64,000 bases of DNA from Cystobasidium ongulense (lineage: Eukaryota; Basidiomycota; Cystobasidiomycetes; Cystobasidiales; Cystobasidiaceae): contig BQUP01000010.1 in NCBI GenBank assembly GCA_022835595.1, forward strand, positions 512,236-576,235. Direction: 5' to 3'. Shown here piece after piece: positions 22,473-32,231 of this stretch. The notes beneath the pieces were generated by a model, which worked only from the letters and a program-made list of their open reading frames with translations, was not told the DNA's origin and did not search any database. A program made the position numbers and the translations under genes. Position 1 is the first letter of the stretch, and each line of letters begins with the position of its first letter.

Positions 22473-24480
22473 TGTTCTATGTCCAGTAATCTGTGATTGT
22501 TTGGGTGTCTGGCTTTGGTGTTGGAAGGACTGGGTGTGCGAGTACCTGATTCCAAGTGATCACGGTTATTTGAAAAAGGTGGAAGACGTGACTATATTCC
22601 AAAGGGAAGGCGGTGGATGTTGATGAGTCGACGAAGATATGAATGGAAGAGAGTGTGCGTGGATCTGTTCAATCTGAACGACGTCGCCCTGCAGGAGATC
22701 CGCCAGTGACTTCCTGATTCAATTCGACGAGGAGAAGGAACAGCCGAGGAGTGAGGGAGTGAAGTGGTGAGCGTCGAGAAGACGATGTGGTGTGTGTCGT
22801 TGTATTTGTGATTGTGCTTCCAACAATGATAGCTTTGAATAATGCTTCCAATGGCTAGGCGAGTCGAGTCTGTGCTTGACTGGCAGTTGGAACCGAGCTT
22901 TGTCTCTGCAAGAGAAGGTCCGAGTGGAAAGAGAAAGTGTCAAGCCTGGCCGTGCAGACTTGTGTGAGGGTAGGAAAGAGAAGAGATGAGATGAAGCTTC
23001 CTGCTCTTCCTGCTATCCAACGTGTCTAATCAATCCAATCTTGTCTTTCACCTTGCAGCGTAACGTGTCTGTCCTTCTTTCTCTGAACAAGCGCGTCCAA
23101 TATTCGCCACCGCTTTGCTGTCCGCTCTCCCACTCGCAGGAAGCACGCACCAGCACGATAGAGGCACCACTCCCGGGAGAGTGTCGATGACCTGCGCGTG
23201 GTGTCCTGCTGCTGCTGCTCTTCTCTCCCGCTTACACGATGAGTACACGCGCTGCTCTTGCTGCTTCTTTCTTCGCTGACGATGCTCGCTCGCTCACTTG
23301 GAATGCGATCGAACTTCCAACACGCGTAGATGGACTGACTGCGACGGCCAAAGCGCCCTCACTTGTCGCGAGTAACTGGTGCTTCCGGACAAGCAGGCGT
23401 AGTGTATCGCAATGGTGTACAGTGAGAACAAGCAAAGCAAGTCATTGATGTACACGTCAAGACCATCTTCCCCTCGTGGAAACCCGTGTATACTGTAAGC
23501 CCTAGTGTCTTGCTTCCCGTATCACTCTCAGGCGTCTTGAAATGGGTAAGCCCGACGGAATCACTCAAAAGGGCTTACATCGACACACCGCATCTCTCGA
23601 TAAGTCCATCCCGCAGCCACCGCCTACAACGTCTCTCAGAAACGCGCGAATCCCGCTCCCAACACGGTTGTCATTGTTAGCCTCCTTCTCGAGTGGTCCT
23701 TACGTTAGAGCACCTCGATCAGTACGGTACCCGGTAAGATCTTCTCACACTTTTTGCTTCCGCAAGAGAGGGCAGAGCGTTCTCTTCTCCTCCATCGAGT
23801 AACCCCCGTTTGTCAATATGCCCACATCACGGCAAAGGCAGAGACATCAATACAAGCTTTGGCTTCAGTGTTGACTAGCGCGTCCCTGTTCGGGAGGGAC
23901 TGGAAGCAATCTTTCATTATTAGGCGTATACTTGTTGCGTAGGGTGGTTGGAGCAATAGAACAGTTGAGGGTAAAGCTATTGGCAGTGTGAAGGAAGTCT
24001 AAGTGTCGAAACGTCTACCGGTCCCGTCAACCTGGCAGGTGACCTGCGCCGGGAAGCTATGTCGTTTACATTTCCAACAATAATACCGTTCATAAGGCTG
24101 AGTATATATAGAATATCGAACAATTAAGCTACTATCATCTCACGAACCCGATATTCACAGTCGTACCTGAAACAGCGTAACAGTCGGTGCCTGACAGTGC
24201 AAAGTTCACCATAAGCTAAGCTGACTCGGATACGAAATCGGTCTGATGACGAAGCTCCATCGCTCGGTAAAGAATATATTGCGGTATAAGAGTATGATCA
24301 GGTATCCAACAAGCTGTGCTTCGAGGTTTTATTGTACGTGTATATTGAAAAGTGTATCGAGTGTTCAGAAGAGTATACAATAGAAAGCTACATTACCATT
24401 TCTTCAATTCTTCCCATTCTGAATCAATCTTTGCAACCTTGCATGGACAGGCCGATCCGAATTGTCTCATGGGCCCCACT
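22473..24480. other. Two-kilobase gap; promoter region of the arrestin gene plus an unproven plus-strand ORF set
   Basis: The arrestin start side is CT/GA-rich. Around 23239 an ATG opens MSTRAALAASFFADDARSLT, and with several GT-AG introns a frame can be carried through ASLDKSIPQPPPTTSLRNA and LPTRLSLLASFSSGPYVRAP to about 23800. Junction choice is ambiguous and no family is recognised, so I do not call it a gene. The 23900-24480 part is AT-rich with no coding signal. A partly palindromic GGCAGGTGACCTGCGCC lies near 24040. Confidence 0.4.
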
Positions 24481-26588
24481 TCATTTCTCTTTCTTCTCTT
24501 CAACGGCCCCTTCAAGGGGTTGTTCATGATGTCTATCATCAATGTGAAGTTTCTTCTGAAATCCTTTTGCCAATCTTCGTGTTTTCCCCTTGAGCGAATG
24601 TAACGTGTTTGCTCTTTCGACGAACCAGAGTTTCAGCTACGTTCGGTTTTCGTTGTTTGGAAGTTTATCAGCTAAAGACCTTGTATCCCCAAATCCGAGT
24701 AGTGGAGCACTCACCTCAGTCTGACCAACTTTGACCTGTGATAAATCAGCACCCTCCCTTTCCAATTCCTCGACGAATCTCTTGAAATAAACAGCTTTAG
24801 TTCTATAATGTCCTGACATAGGATTACAACCTAACAATACGCCATCCTTGATGACAAGAGTACCAGCAGAAGTTATTGGACCACCAGCTAGAAAAGAAGA
24901 ATGTTGAAAATGTCCCTTTTGTTTTATTCCTAAATAGATTTTATATGTTGAATCTGATGCATAAATCCAAACATCACCTTTTTGTTTCTTCTTTGCTTGC
25001 TTTTCCGCCTTCTTAATCTGTTTTGGCGTTGATGCTGCTGCTATTGATGCTCCCTCATGACCTTCATCTTGTGCTTGGATTGGAGGTGACGGCTCAGGTG
25101 ATGATGGGCCTGGTATGGAAGCGGACGATGTCCGACGCAATGCACCAGGACGAACTTCTGCGGGTATTTCTATACTTGATAATGATGCATCGGAGGAGTA
25201 ATCTGCTGAGTCGACAACATCTTCTCCATCTGAGTCTGATTCCGTCAAGTCCGCTTCTTGTGCTTCTTCAGCTTCCGGTTTCGGCAAGGCTGCAACGGGA
25301 GCGACACCTCTGCCCTCTCCCAGGTCGGTCCATAGCTGTCCAGTCTGTAAACGAATATCATATTTTCCTTAGCCTCAGTAAACCCAGTAGATTGGAATGC
25401 GTCCTTGACTAACTGTGTCCACAAGCGGATGTTCTTCACCAGTGTACTCTACAGCTTCCTTACTTGGGTAAAGCCAGCGGAATTTCCCATCTTTAGGATC
25501 AATGAAAACTAAATAATGTCGTCTTTGCTCGGCCGAAAGGTAGAGAATGTTTTCTTTCTCTAGCTTTTCTCTTGGACATTTCGCGAGTGATAGATTTTTA
25601 CCGGGGCCATTATCCAGCCAATAAAAGCTAAAGTTTCACATTTTTTCGTCAAACCTTGATCCTTGATGCAACCGGTTTGTATTATGAAAGAGATAACGCT
25701 TACAAGTTACCGTGTGCATCGGAGAGCTTCCATTCCTCGAAGTAATACTGTTCCAGATCAACAAGTCAGAGGATTGGAAAGAATAGAGCCAATGTGAGGT
25801 ACGCCTCACCTTTAAATTGGATCCATAACGATGTTTAGGATCAATCATCTCAAGCCAATGCTGCTCCTCGAGTTTCTTCTTAACTTTGATAGCTTTCTGT
25901 CCACCTGCACCTTTGAAAGGTCTTCTCTTGCCAGTTTCGGGGTCACGGTTATAAGCCCTTTCTTTGGCTTTTTGTACCATTCCTTTGACATCAAAGCTCG
26001 CAGCTCTAGCAAGTATAGCATCGTTGGGTTTACTGATACCAGTACTATTATCCAATTCTTTGACGCCAACTGGATCTTGATTGGTTTCCTGTTCTAATTT
26101 CGGACCTGATATCTGTTTCGCAAATACGAAAGCTCTATGCCAACGTGCTTTGGGACTATTATCTTCTCCAGAGGATGCTGCTTCTGCAGCCGCATTGAGT
26201 TTCGTTCGAACCAGTGCGTCTATATCCGTAAATTGTAATTGATTTTAAATTGAAACGTCGGCAGTCCAGCAGGATACGTCAATCATTATGCTAATTAGCT
26301 TTCTTTGCTGCGGGCGCCCGGGCGGAAAACTATGAACGTACCATTCCATTTATCGTCAGCGCGAGTCTTTGAGGACACGGGCGCCAGACTTGAGCCAGCT
26401 GATGGAGTGTAGCCCGAGCTATCTGGCTTCATCTGACCTCTTGCTAGCGTCTTGCTGTCGGCCGTCGATACTGCAGCGTGATCGGGCACCTTTGTGGCTG
26501 GTGCTTCATGGTCGCCGACATGTAGCTTGCTTGGACGCTGCTCTAGCTGTGCAGGCTTGCCCTCCGCTGTCTGTGATGTGTTTTGCAT
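24481..26588 (-). CDS. IQM-like (IQ-motif family) calmodulin-binding-type protein
   Basis: The central domain matches the plant/fungal IQM family: KVKKKLEEQHWLEMIDPKHR, YYFEEWKLSDAHGN, FYWLDNGPGKNLSLAKCPRE, IYASDSTYKIYLGIKQKGHF, QHSSFLAGGPITSAGTLVIK, GCNPMSGHYRTK and FVEELEREGADLSQVK. Exon 1 starts MQNTSQTAEGKPAQLEQRPS at 26588. After a 120-nt intron the frame reads ALVRTKLNAAAEAASSGEDN. A disordered Ser/Glu-rich insert (about 25020-25290) splits the domain. The C-terminus is uncertain. Without splicing it stops at 24637. Splicing the consensus GAG|GTGAGT donor to the CGTAG acceptor gives LKLWFVERANTLHSLKGKTR and a basic tail ending VEEKKEK at 24481, which I prefer. A canonical IQxxxRGxxxR motif was not seen. 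Confidence 0.85.
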
Positions 26589-26767
26589 CGAGATGAACGC
26601 TTGTCTGCTGCCATCAGGTTTTCGAGCTTCAAGTCGTCCTGAAGAAGAAACACTTCATTCAGTTTATCAAGGCCGGTTGTCTTCGGTGTTGTCTTTTGCA
26701 CTCTTGTCAACAAGCTCTATTTCGTCTACAAGAAGAGGACAGGACTCGCACCTTGACAAGTGTGGCT
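26589..26767. promoter_or_regulatory. Compact divergent promoter (IQM-like / HD-domain gene)
   Basis: Only 179 bp lie between the two divergent ATGs, so both basal promoters must be packed here. No motif was assigned. Confidence 0.45.
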
Positions 26768-27708
26768 ATGCCTGATGGTCAGGATTTGGCCGCAGAGCCC
26801 GGTGTCGGCGGAAAGCTGGAGCTCATGCACATCATCGAACGCCTCAAGACGCAGACCAGGACAGGCTGGGTGAATGTTGAAGTCCCAGGTCGCGTAGAGA
26901 GCATAGCAGACCACATGTATCGCATGGCTATGCTCTCGCTCCTCTCTGAAGAAGACGAAGAGCTTGACATTGCCAAATGCGTGCAGATGGCGGTTGTACA
27001 TGATCTGGCCGAAGCTCTAGTGGGAGACATTACACCCCACGATGGCATAAGCAAAGCACAGAAGCAGAAGCTAGAAGAGGTGTGCTTTAATAGCTATGCT
27101 CACATTTACGTCCATCGAATCCTGCTGATAGAGACCGCAGGATGCCATGCATACTCTGACACAAGAGAAACTGAATCCAAACGGTCCTGCTTCCAAGCGG
27201 ATACGTGCTCTTTTCGAGGAGTACGAGCAAAGATCAACGAAAGAGGCGCGATTCGTAAAGGACCTTGACCTGCTAGAGATGGCTCTGCAAGGATCAGAAT
27301 ATGAAGCAGGCGAGTGCATGCACGAATACCAGCGCCACTGTAGTCTATCACTAACTGCTTCAAGGCTCACAGACCGCGGCTCAGATCAAATACAGCCTTT
27401 CTTCGAATCCTCGATACCTAAAATACAGCATCCGGAAGTAAAGAAGTGGGGCCATGAGCTGTAAGGTCATGACCGAAGATGCTTGCGCTTGGTCATGGCT
27501 AATTGGCGATTGTTCCGGCAGTATGCGACAGCGTCAAGCTCGACGCGTCAATGATCCATCATACAAGCATATCGATATCACTCCTCCGGAGCCTCTGCCA
27601 GAAGCCCCTCCTACTTTAAAAATGCCCGATCCTCTACTGCAACTTTCACCTGCGTCTGTTCCAGTGACAGATGCAGATGAGGAGGTATCTGCGTCGTCTT
27701 CCAAATAG
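26768..27708 (+). CDS. HD-domain 5'-nucleotidase (HDDC2/YfbR-like, yeast Ygk1/YBR242W class)
   Basis: This HD hydrolase family dephosphorylates deoxynucleoside monophosphates. From MPDGQDL the motifs are LKTQTRTGWVNVEVPGRVES, IADHMYRMA (first metal His), AVVHDLAEALVGDITPHDGI (HD pair), and after an intron AMHTLTQEKLNPNGPASKRI, KDLDLLEMALQGSEYE (late metal Asp), then QIQPFFESSIPKIQHPEVKK and WGHEL. TAA follows at 27462-27464. The same position is a GTAAGG donor: splicing to the acceptor at 27521 continues in frame as MRQRQARRVND and ends EVSASSSK at 27708. Homologues usually have a few residues after the WxxEL segment, so I give the longer CDS. The intron before QIQPFF is ambiguous; one option uses a GC donor. 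Confidence 0.85.
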
Positions 27709-28790
27709 TGCACAACATCGAAGCCGACCAAAGTTTGCTTTCCTTTCGTCTTTACACTTTCACAATCGTCTGTAGATATTCGATCTATATACCCATCGTT
27801 CATCACCCGAAGGGCAATCTAGCAAAGCACCATCAATATTGCCAACACAAAGTCCACAAACGCATGGACTAGGGTTTCTTGATCCGAAAAAGAACACTCT
27901 TCACATCTGTATAGACGTGCCGAAACCACCATCAGCGACGTCTTCAGTCGCACGAAATAGAGGAGGACGTGTGAAAAGACGGCCTTCGTCGTCTCAAGCT
28001 GGCTCATCTTCGTTTAAAATCACCCCTGAAACGAAGAGACGCGACATTGAATTCGATGCAATTGAAGTCGAAATCCAACAAGACCTTCATAGCTTACATA
28101 CTCGAGCTGGAGATACAGGTTCGGTCGTCTGGAAAGCGAGGTGAGTTTGAACCATGTCAACGCGCGCAGCAAATCAAGACCACGACTAAAACAAATTGTA
28201 GCATACTGCTAGCTACCTTCATACTTCGGCAGCTATCGTTGCGCCAAAACGATCTCTTTATGCCGGAATTGCTTGTTAATGCAAAAGTATTGGAGGTGGG
28301 CGGCGGTACTGGCGTCTTGTCAACCCTCTTGGCACCTTGCGTCAAGAGTTGGATGGTGACCGATATTGCCGAGCTACTTCCACTTATACAGAAGAACCAT
28401 CAAAAGAATAAGGAGAGAATCGCTTTTGCGGATGTTGAACTTGCCGAACTGGACTGGACTTGGACAACTCCACAATATGAGAGGAATGCAAAACAGATCA
28501 ATGGCCAACGATATGATCTTGTTCTAGCTGTTGATTGTCTTTACAACGAAGCTCTAGTTCAACCATTCGTACAGACTCTCAATCGTCTGAACTGCAAGTA
28601 TGTAGTGGTTGTCTCGGAGTTGCGTAGTGCGGAAGTATTGCAAATGTTTTTGGAGTTGTGGCTAGCCAGCGGACCTTGGACGGTGTATCGTCCCACGGCA
28701 CATAATACGGACAATTTAGGTAAAGAAGATTCAACAGAGCCGGGACTACTGGGACGACGGCACGTTGTATGGGTGGGCTGGAAACGATAA
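27622..28790 (+). CDS. RKM5: Rkm5-type protein lysine methyltransferase (Methyltransferase_16 family)
   Basis: This seven-beta-strand AdoMet enzyme is of the METTL21/Rkm5 group; yeast Rkm5 methylates ribosomal protein L1. The start is placed at MPDPLLQLSPASVPVTDADE (27622). A phase-0 intron, 27685-27775 (GTATCT...CTGTAG), joins it to IFDLYTHRSSPEGQSSKAPS, which aligns with the yeast Rkm5 N-terminus (FERYTQLEGQSGK type). Later blocks are IQQDLHSLHTRAGDTGSVVW, an intron after KAS, LEVGGGTGVLSTLLAP (motif I), VTDIAELLPLIQKN (motif post I) and DLVLAVDCLYNEALVQPFVQ. The end is RRHVVWVGWKR at 28790. Its first exon overlaps, in the same frame, the last exon of the HD-domain gene. Confidence 0.87.
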
Positions 28791-28965
28791 CTCGCCTACG
28801 TCCTGAAAGATTAGGTGCTATATATGAAACAACGAACAATCTATGATACATGGGAACGAAACTTAGAGAACTTTAGTTACAGATGCAATAGAACGAGTTG
28901 TACTAATCCAATAAAGAGGCTACTATCAGAAATGCAATATCTTCAAGGCGCCAATATGCCCGTGC

Positions 28966-31672
28966 TTATGCGCTTATCGCCCTCGATACAAAACGGCTTC
29001 CGTTACTCACGCTGGATGCACTCCCTTTGTTTGAGGTAGCCACTACCACTACTTCTGGTGTCGCGCTAGGGCAAATCTCCCACAGGAGCTTTTTCGGTCT
29101 CTTTTCATCAATAGCTTTGCTACTGATGGGTAACGCTTGCGCACTGTGTTCTGATGGAGTTTCAAGTCTTCGCTTCCGCAAGATCTGAGATGGTTTTGCT
29201 TCGGACGGAACGAACTTCGCTAGAATACTCTCGAGCTTGGTAGGCTCCCGGGGTTCAGCTGGCGTGCTGGCACCAGAAACACTGGCGGGAGTGGCGGGAG
29301 TAACTAGAGAGAAAGGAGCATGTCAGCAACGTATCGTTCTCGACGAAGAAGCAGCGTCCTCAAGACTCACTTTGGTTCTTCAGAGGGGAGTGGGCATAAT
29401 CTTTGTTCTCAGAAGACTTCGCTGCTGTATCTTTAGCACGCTCCAGCTTTTGGTCCATTGTAGCTAGTAGCTGTTCGCTCTTGGCAAGGAAGGCACCTAG
29501 ACGAGACATGGTCTGTCTCGCGTGCTCGCATTCTCTCGCTAGTTCTTGTCTATGGAACGCAATGTGCTCTTCATCCGAGCTCAATGATAGATTCGATGCT
29601 CGATCGCGAGGTGAGCCGAAGGAGCGTTCTGATGCTGTAGGATGCGCAGCTGGAGGGACCAAGGATCCGAAACGGTCATCTGAGAGTGAAGCTGGAACAC
29701 TGTGAAGAGGGTGGGCATGGTGATCTAATAGATCACTGTCGAGATTGGCGGAATGCTGGAGGGACCGTTCGTGATTTGCATTCATAGCCAGCGCAGCTAT
29801 AACTTCAAGTTCTGTGCGAGTCAGCTCGCGTGGCCGAGACGATTGACCCCCATCAGAGGAACGGGAAGATCCTGCTGCACCTCCATATTCTTGCATACTT
29901 CCATAGCTTGCCCTTGCTGCATCTTGCTGATTCTTGCGAGCTTTCTTTTTTACGGGTCCTTCGCCCTGATCAACCCCGGATGGGCCGGCGGAGTTAGACT
30001 GATGAAGCTGATCAGACCTGGATCCGACACGTCAAGATAGACTGAGTATGATGACTCACTTGGCTTCCTTCCGCACCAGGAGCTGCTGGAACGCGCTTCC
30101 GCCGCTTGATGGTGGTCTTGTTCATGTTTACAGGCCTATGCGCTCCATGAAGCTTGTAATAGAGACCTGAGTAGAACAATGATCACAAGGGTGAGCACAT
30201 TAACGCCCGGAAACGCCTTTAGCAATGCAAAGCTTACCACATGCGTTGCAGGCCACTCTCCCTTCCCCGTCTCGCCTCCAGAGAGGCGTTGTTCGGGTAC
30301 CACAGTTCTCGCATGCCATCGCACTCACTTCCGAACCTTGTGAGTGCGCACTCTGAGCATCGTGAACAGCATTACTGCCAGACATTCTTTGGTCGGTACC
30401 TGACCCAGCCGCTTGTCCTGGGTGCGCTGATCCTACAGAACCAATGGCCGCGACTGCTTCACGAGGAACGATCGTGACGGTTTGTGCTTGTCCAGTAGAT
30501 TGTCCCCCTTCTTCACTTGGTGTCGAAGAGGCGGCAGATATGACTCGATAGCGATTGTTGAAGGCTGGACAGCCAGTACATACTGCTTTTCCACCTTGTC
30601 CGTTGCAGTGACCACCTCCCGGGCAACTACCGATAGGCTGTTCAGAAGACCGCTGTTCACTATTTTGACGGCTTTGAACGATTGTGGGAGGTAGAGGTCT
30701 CGAACTTCCCGATCCTGTCATGGGCACAAGTTGCACTCCATTGTTGCCAGCTTTACCATTTGTAGTCCGCCACCAATCTCTACTTGGTGAGGGATGTTGA
30801 GAAGATTGCGGTGGCTGGGATGGGGGGGAGCGACGAGAGGGGACCGGCTGTGGTAGCTGTGCACCTTGTGCGTTGTTATATGCACCATTTGGATCGGGTT
30901 GTACAGAAGCGCCTTGTGCTGGTTGAGAACTTGACGCAGTTGCCAGGCGAGAAGAAGAGGCCACGCCGCTTTCAAGGTGATTTTGAAGGTTTGCTGGCGG
31001 ACCGGACGATGATGACACGGATACACTGTGTGTGCGGGCTGCCTGCGACGAGCCTGCTTGAGGAGCAGTCGTCGGTGTTAAGGCAGCTGCGCTATCGGTT
31101 TGGCTTTGCTGGCGCCGTATGCTGGCGAGACCTGCAATCATCCATGAGACGAAGCAAGGTGTACACTGAATCAGCAACGTGCTACATGGGCATGTATGTA
31201 TTCCATACACTGCAAGTCTACGCGCATAAAGCTACTCACCACAAGTGTTGCATATGGCTTTGCCATTCGGCTCTCTGCGCCATAGAGGGACGTTTGCAGC
31301 TCCACATACCGCACATCTGGATTGTACATGGGCTATAGCGCGTGCAGCTGTGGTCGAACCATTTTCAAGCGGTCCCAATGGGCTAGGTCGACTGCGCTGA
31401 AGCTGCTGCTGCTGAAAGAGCACCTGTTGAAGCTGCTGGTGCGAGACTGAAGGCGATTTTGGCTGGCCTGCATTGGACTGAGACACAGCAGATGGGCTTC
31501 CCTCTGCTGAAGCGCATCCATTGACGTTGTTGGAGGTGTTGTCTAAAGGTCCATCAGGCGCGAGTTCGTCTTGCTCTTCTTGCTCCAGCTTGACAGGATT
31601 CGCAGTAGTGTTGCTGCTGCTGCTGCTAGCGAGCTCGCTCTCTGCGGCCAGCTGATCCGGCGAGGTGGTCAT
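28966..31672 (-). CDS. Iron-responsive-type GATA factor (SREA/Urbs1/Cir1 family)
   Basis: These nuclear repressors switch off siderophore and iron-uptake genes when iron is plentiful. From 31672 the protein starts MTTSPDQLAAESELASSSSS, then has Gln-rich runs. GATA finger 1 is CAVCGAANVPLWRREPNGKA followed by ICNTCG, then an intron and GLASIRRQ. A long Ser/Pro/Gln region precedes the family's iron-sensing Cys-rich box CPGGGHCNGQGGKAVCTGCP then AFNNR. Finger 2 is CENCGTRTTPLWRRDGEGRV, ACNACG, an intron and LYYKLHGAHRPVNMNKTTIK, with a basic RKR tail. Next come RELTRTELEVIAALAMNANH and a coiled coil (FHRQELARECEHARQTMSRL). It ends SRFVSRAISA. Finger 1 lacks the usual LYxKxH tail. About 800 residues. 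Confidence 0.92.
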
Positions 31673-32231
31673 TATAGCAGCAGACCTGCACTCATTTGGC
31701 GATAGTGCTCATCTGGGCAGGATTATAACTTGTTTGTTATGTTCTGGACGTGTAAAGATCACATCTTTCTCGTCTTGTCGGCGTGGCCACGCAGCTCTTT
31801 GTGGCTAATCTCAGCTCATCGTCCAATCACCATCGCGACAAAACATAGGCGGATTTACCGGCGGAAAAAAATCAGTAAATCATCAGTAATCAGTTGATTT
31901 CCTGCTGATCGTTTTGCATTGCATTGATTAGGTCGATTAACAAGGTAAGGCTTCATTTCCAGAAATGTAGTAATGAAAGGCTGGCTGATTGCCTGATCTT
32001 CACCTCGTACATGTACATTGCTTTGCTACATCAAATTAGTTTGTATGGACTATATGCAGCAACCTTGTCTAAAATGCTGGTATGTACAAATGTGTAAATG
32101 AAACTAAGGGAAATCTATGTACCACCCAACACGTATGCCATACGTCTAACAAACATGAACTAACTACCCTAATCTTCTACATAGACAACAGATTGCATCA
32201 TATGACACGCTCTAACAAAACGTGCCACACC
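31673..32231. other. Upstream region of the GATA factor and 3' flank of the receptor
   Basis: About 560 bases, AT-rich, with no convincing ORF. Because both neighbours are on the minus strand, most of it is probably the GATA factor promoter. Confidence 0.6.

Noticed and set aside
24020-24060. Near-palindromic GGCAGGTGACCTGCGCC
   Set aside because: It could be an E-box-like site, but it is isolated in a gap with no clear downstream gene start, so I do not call it an operator.
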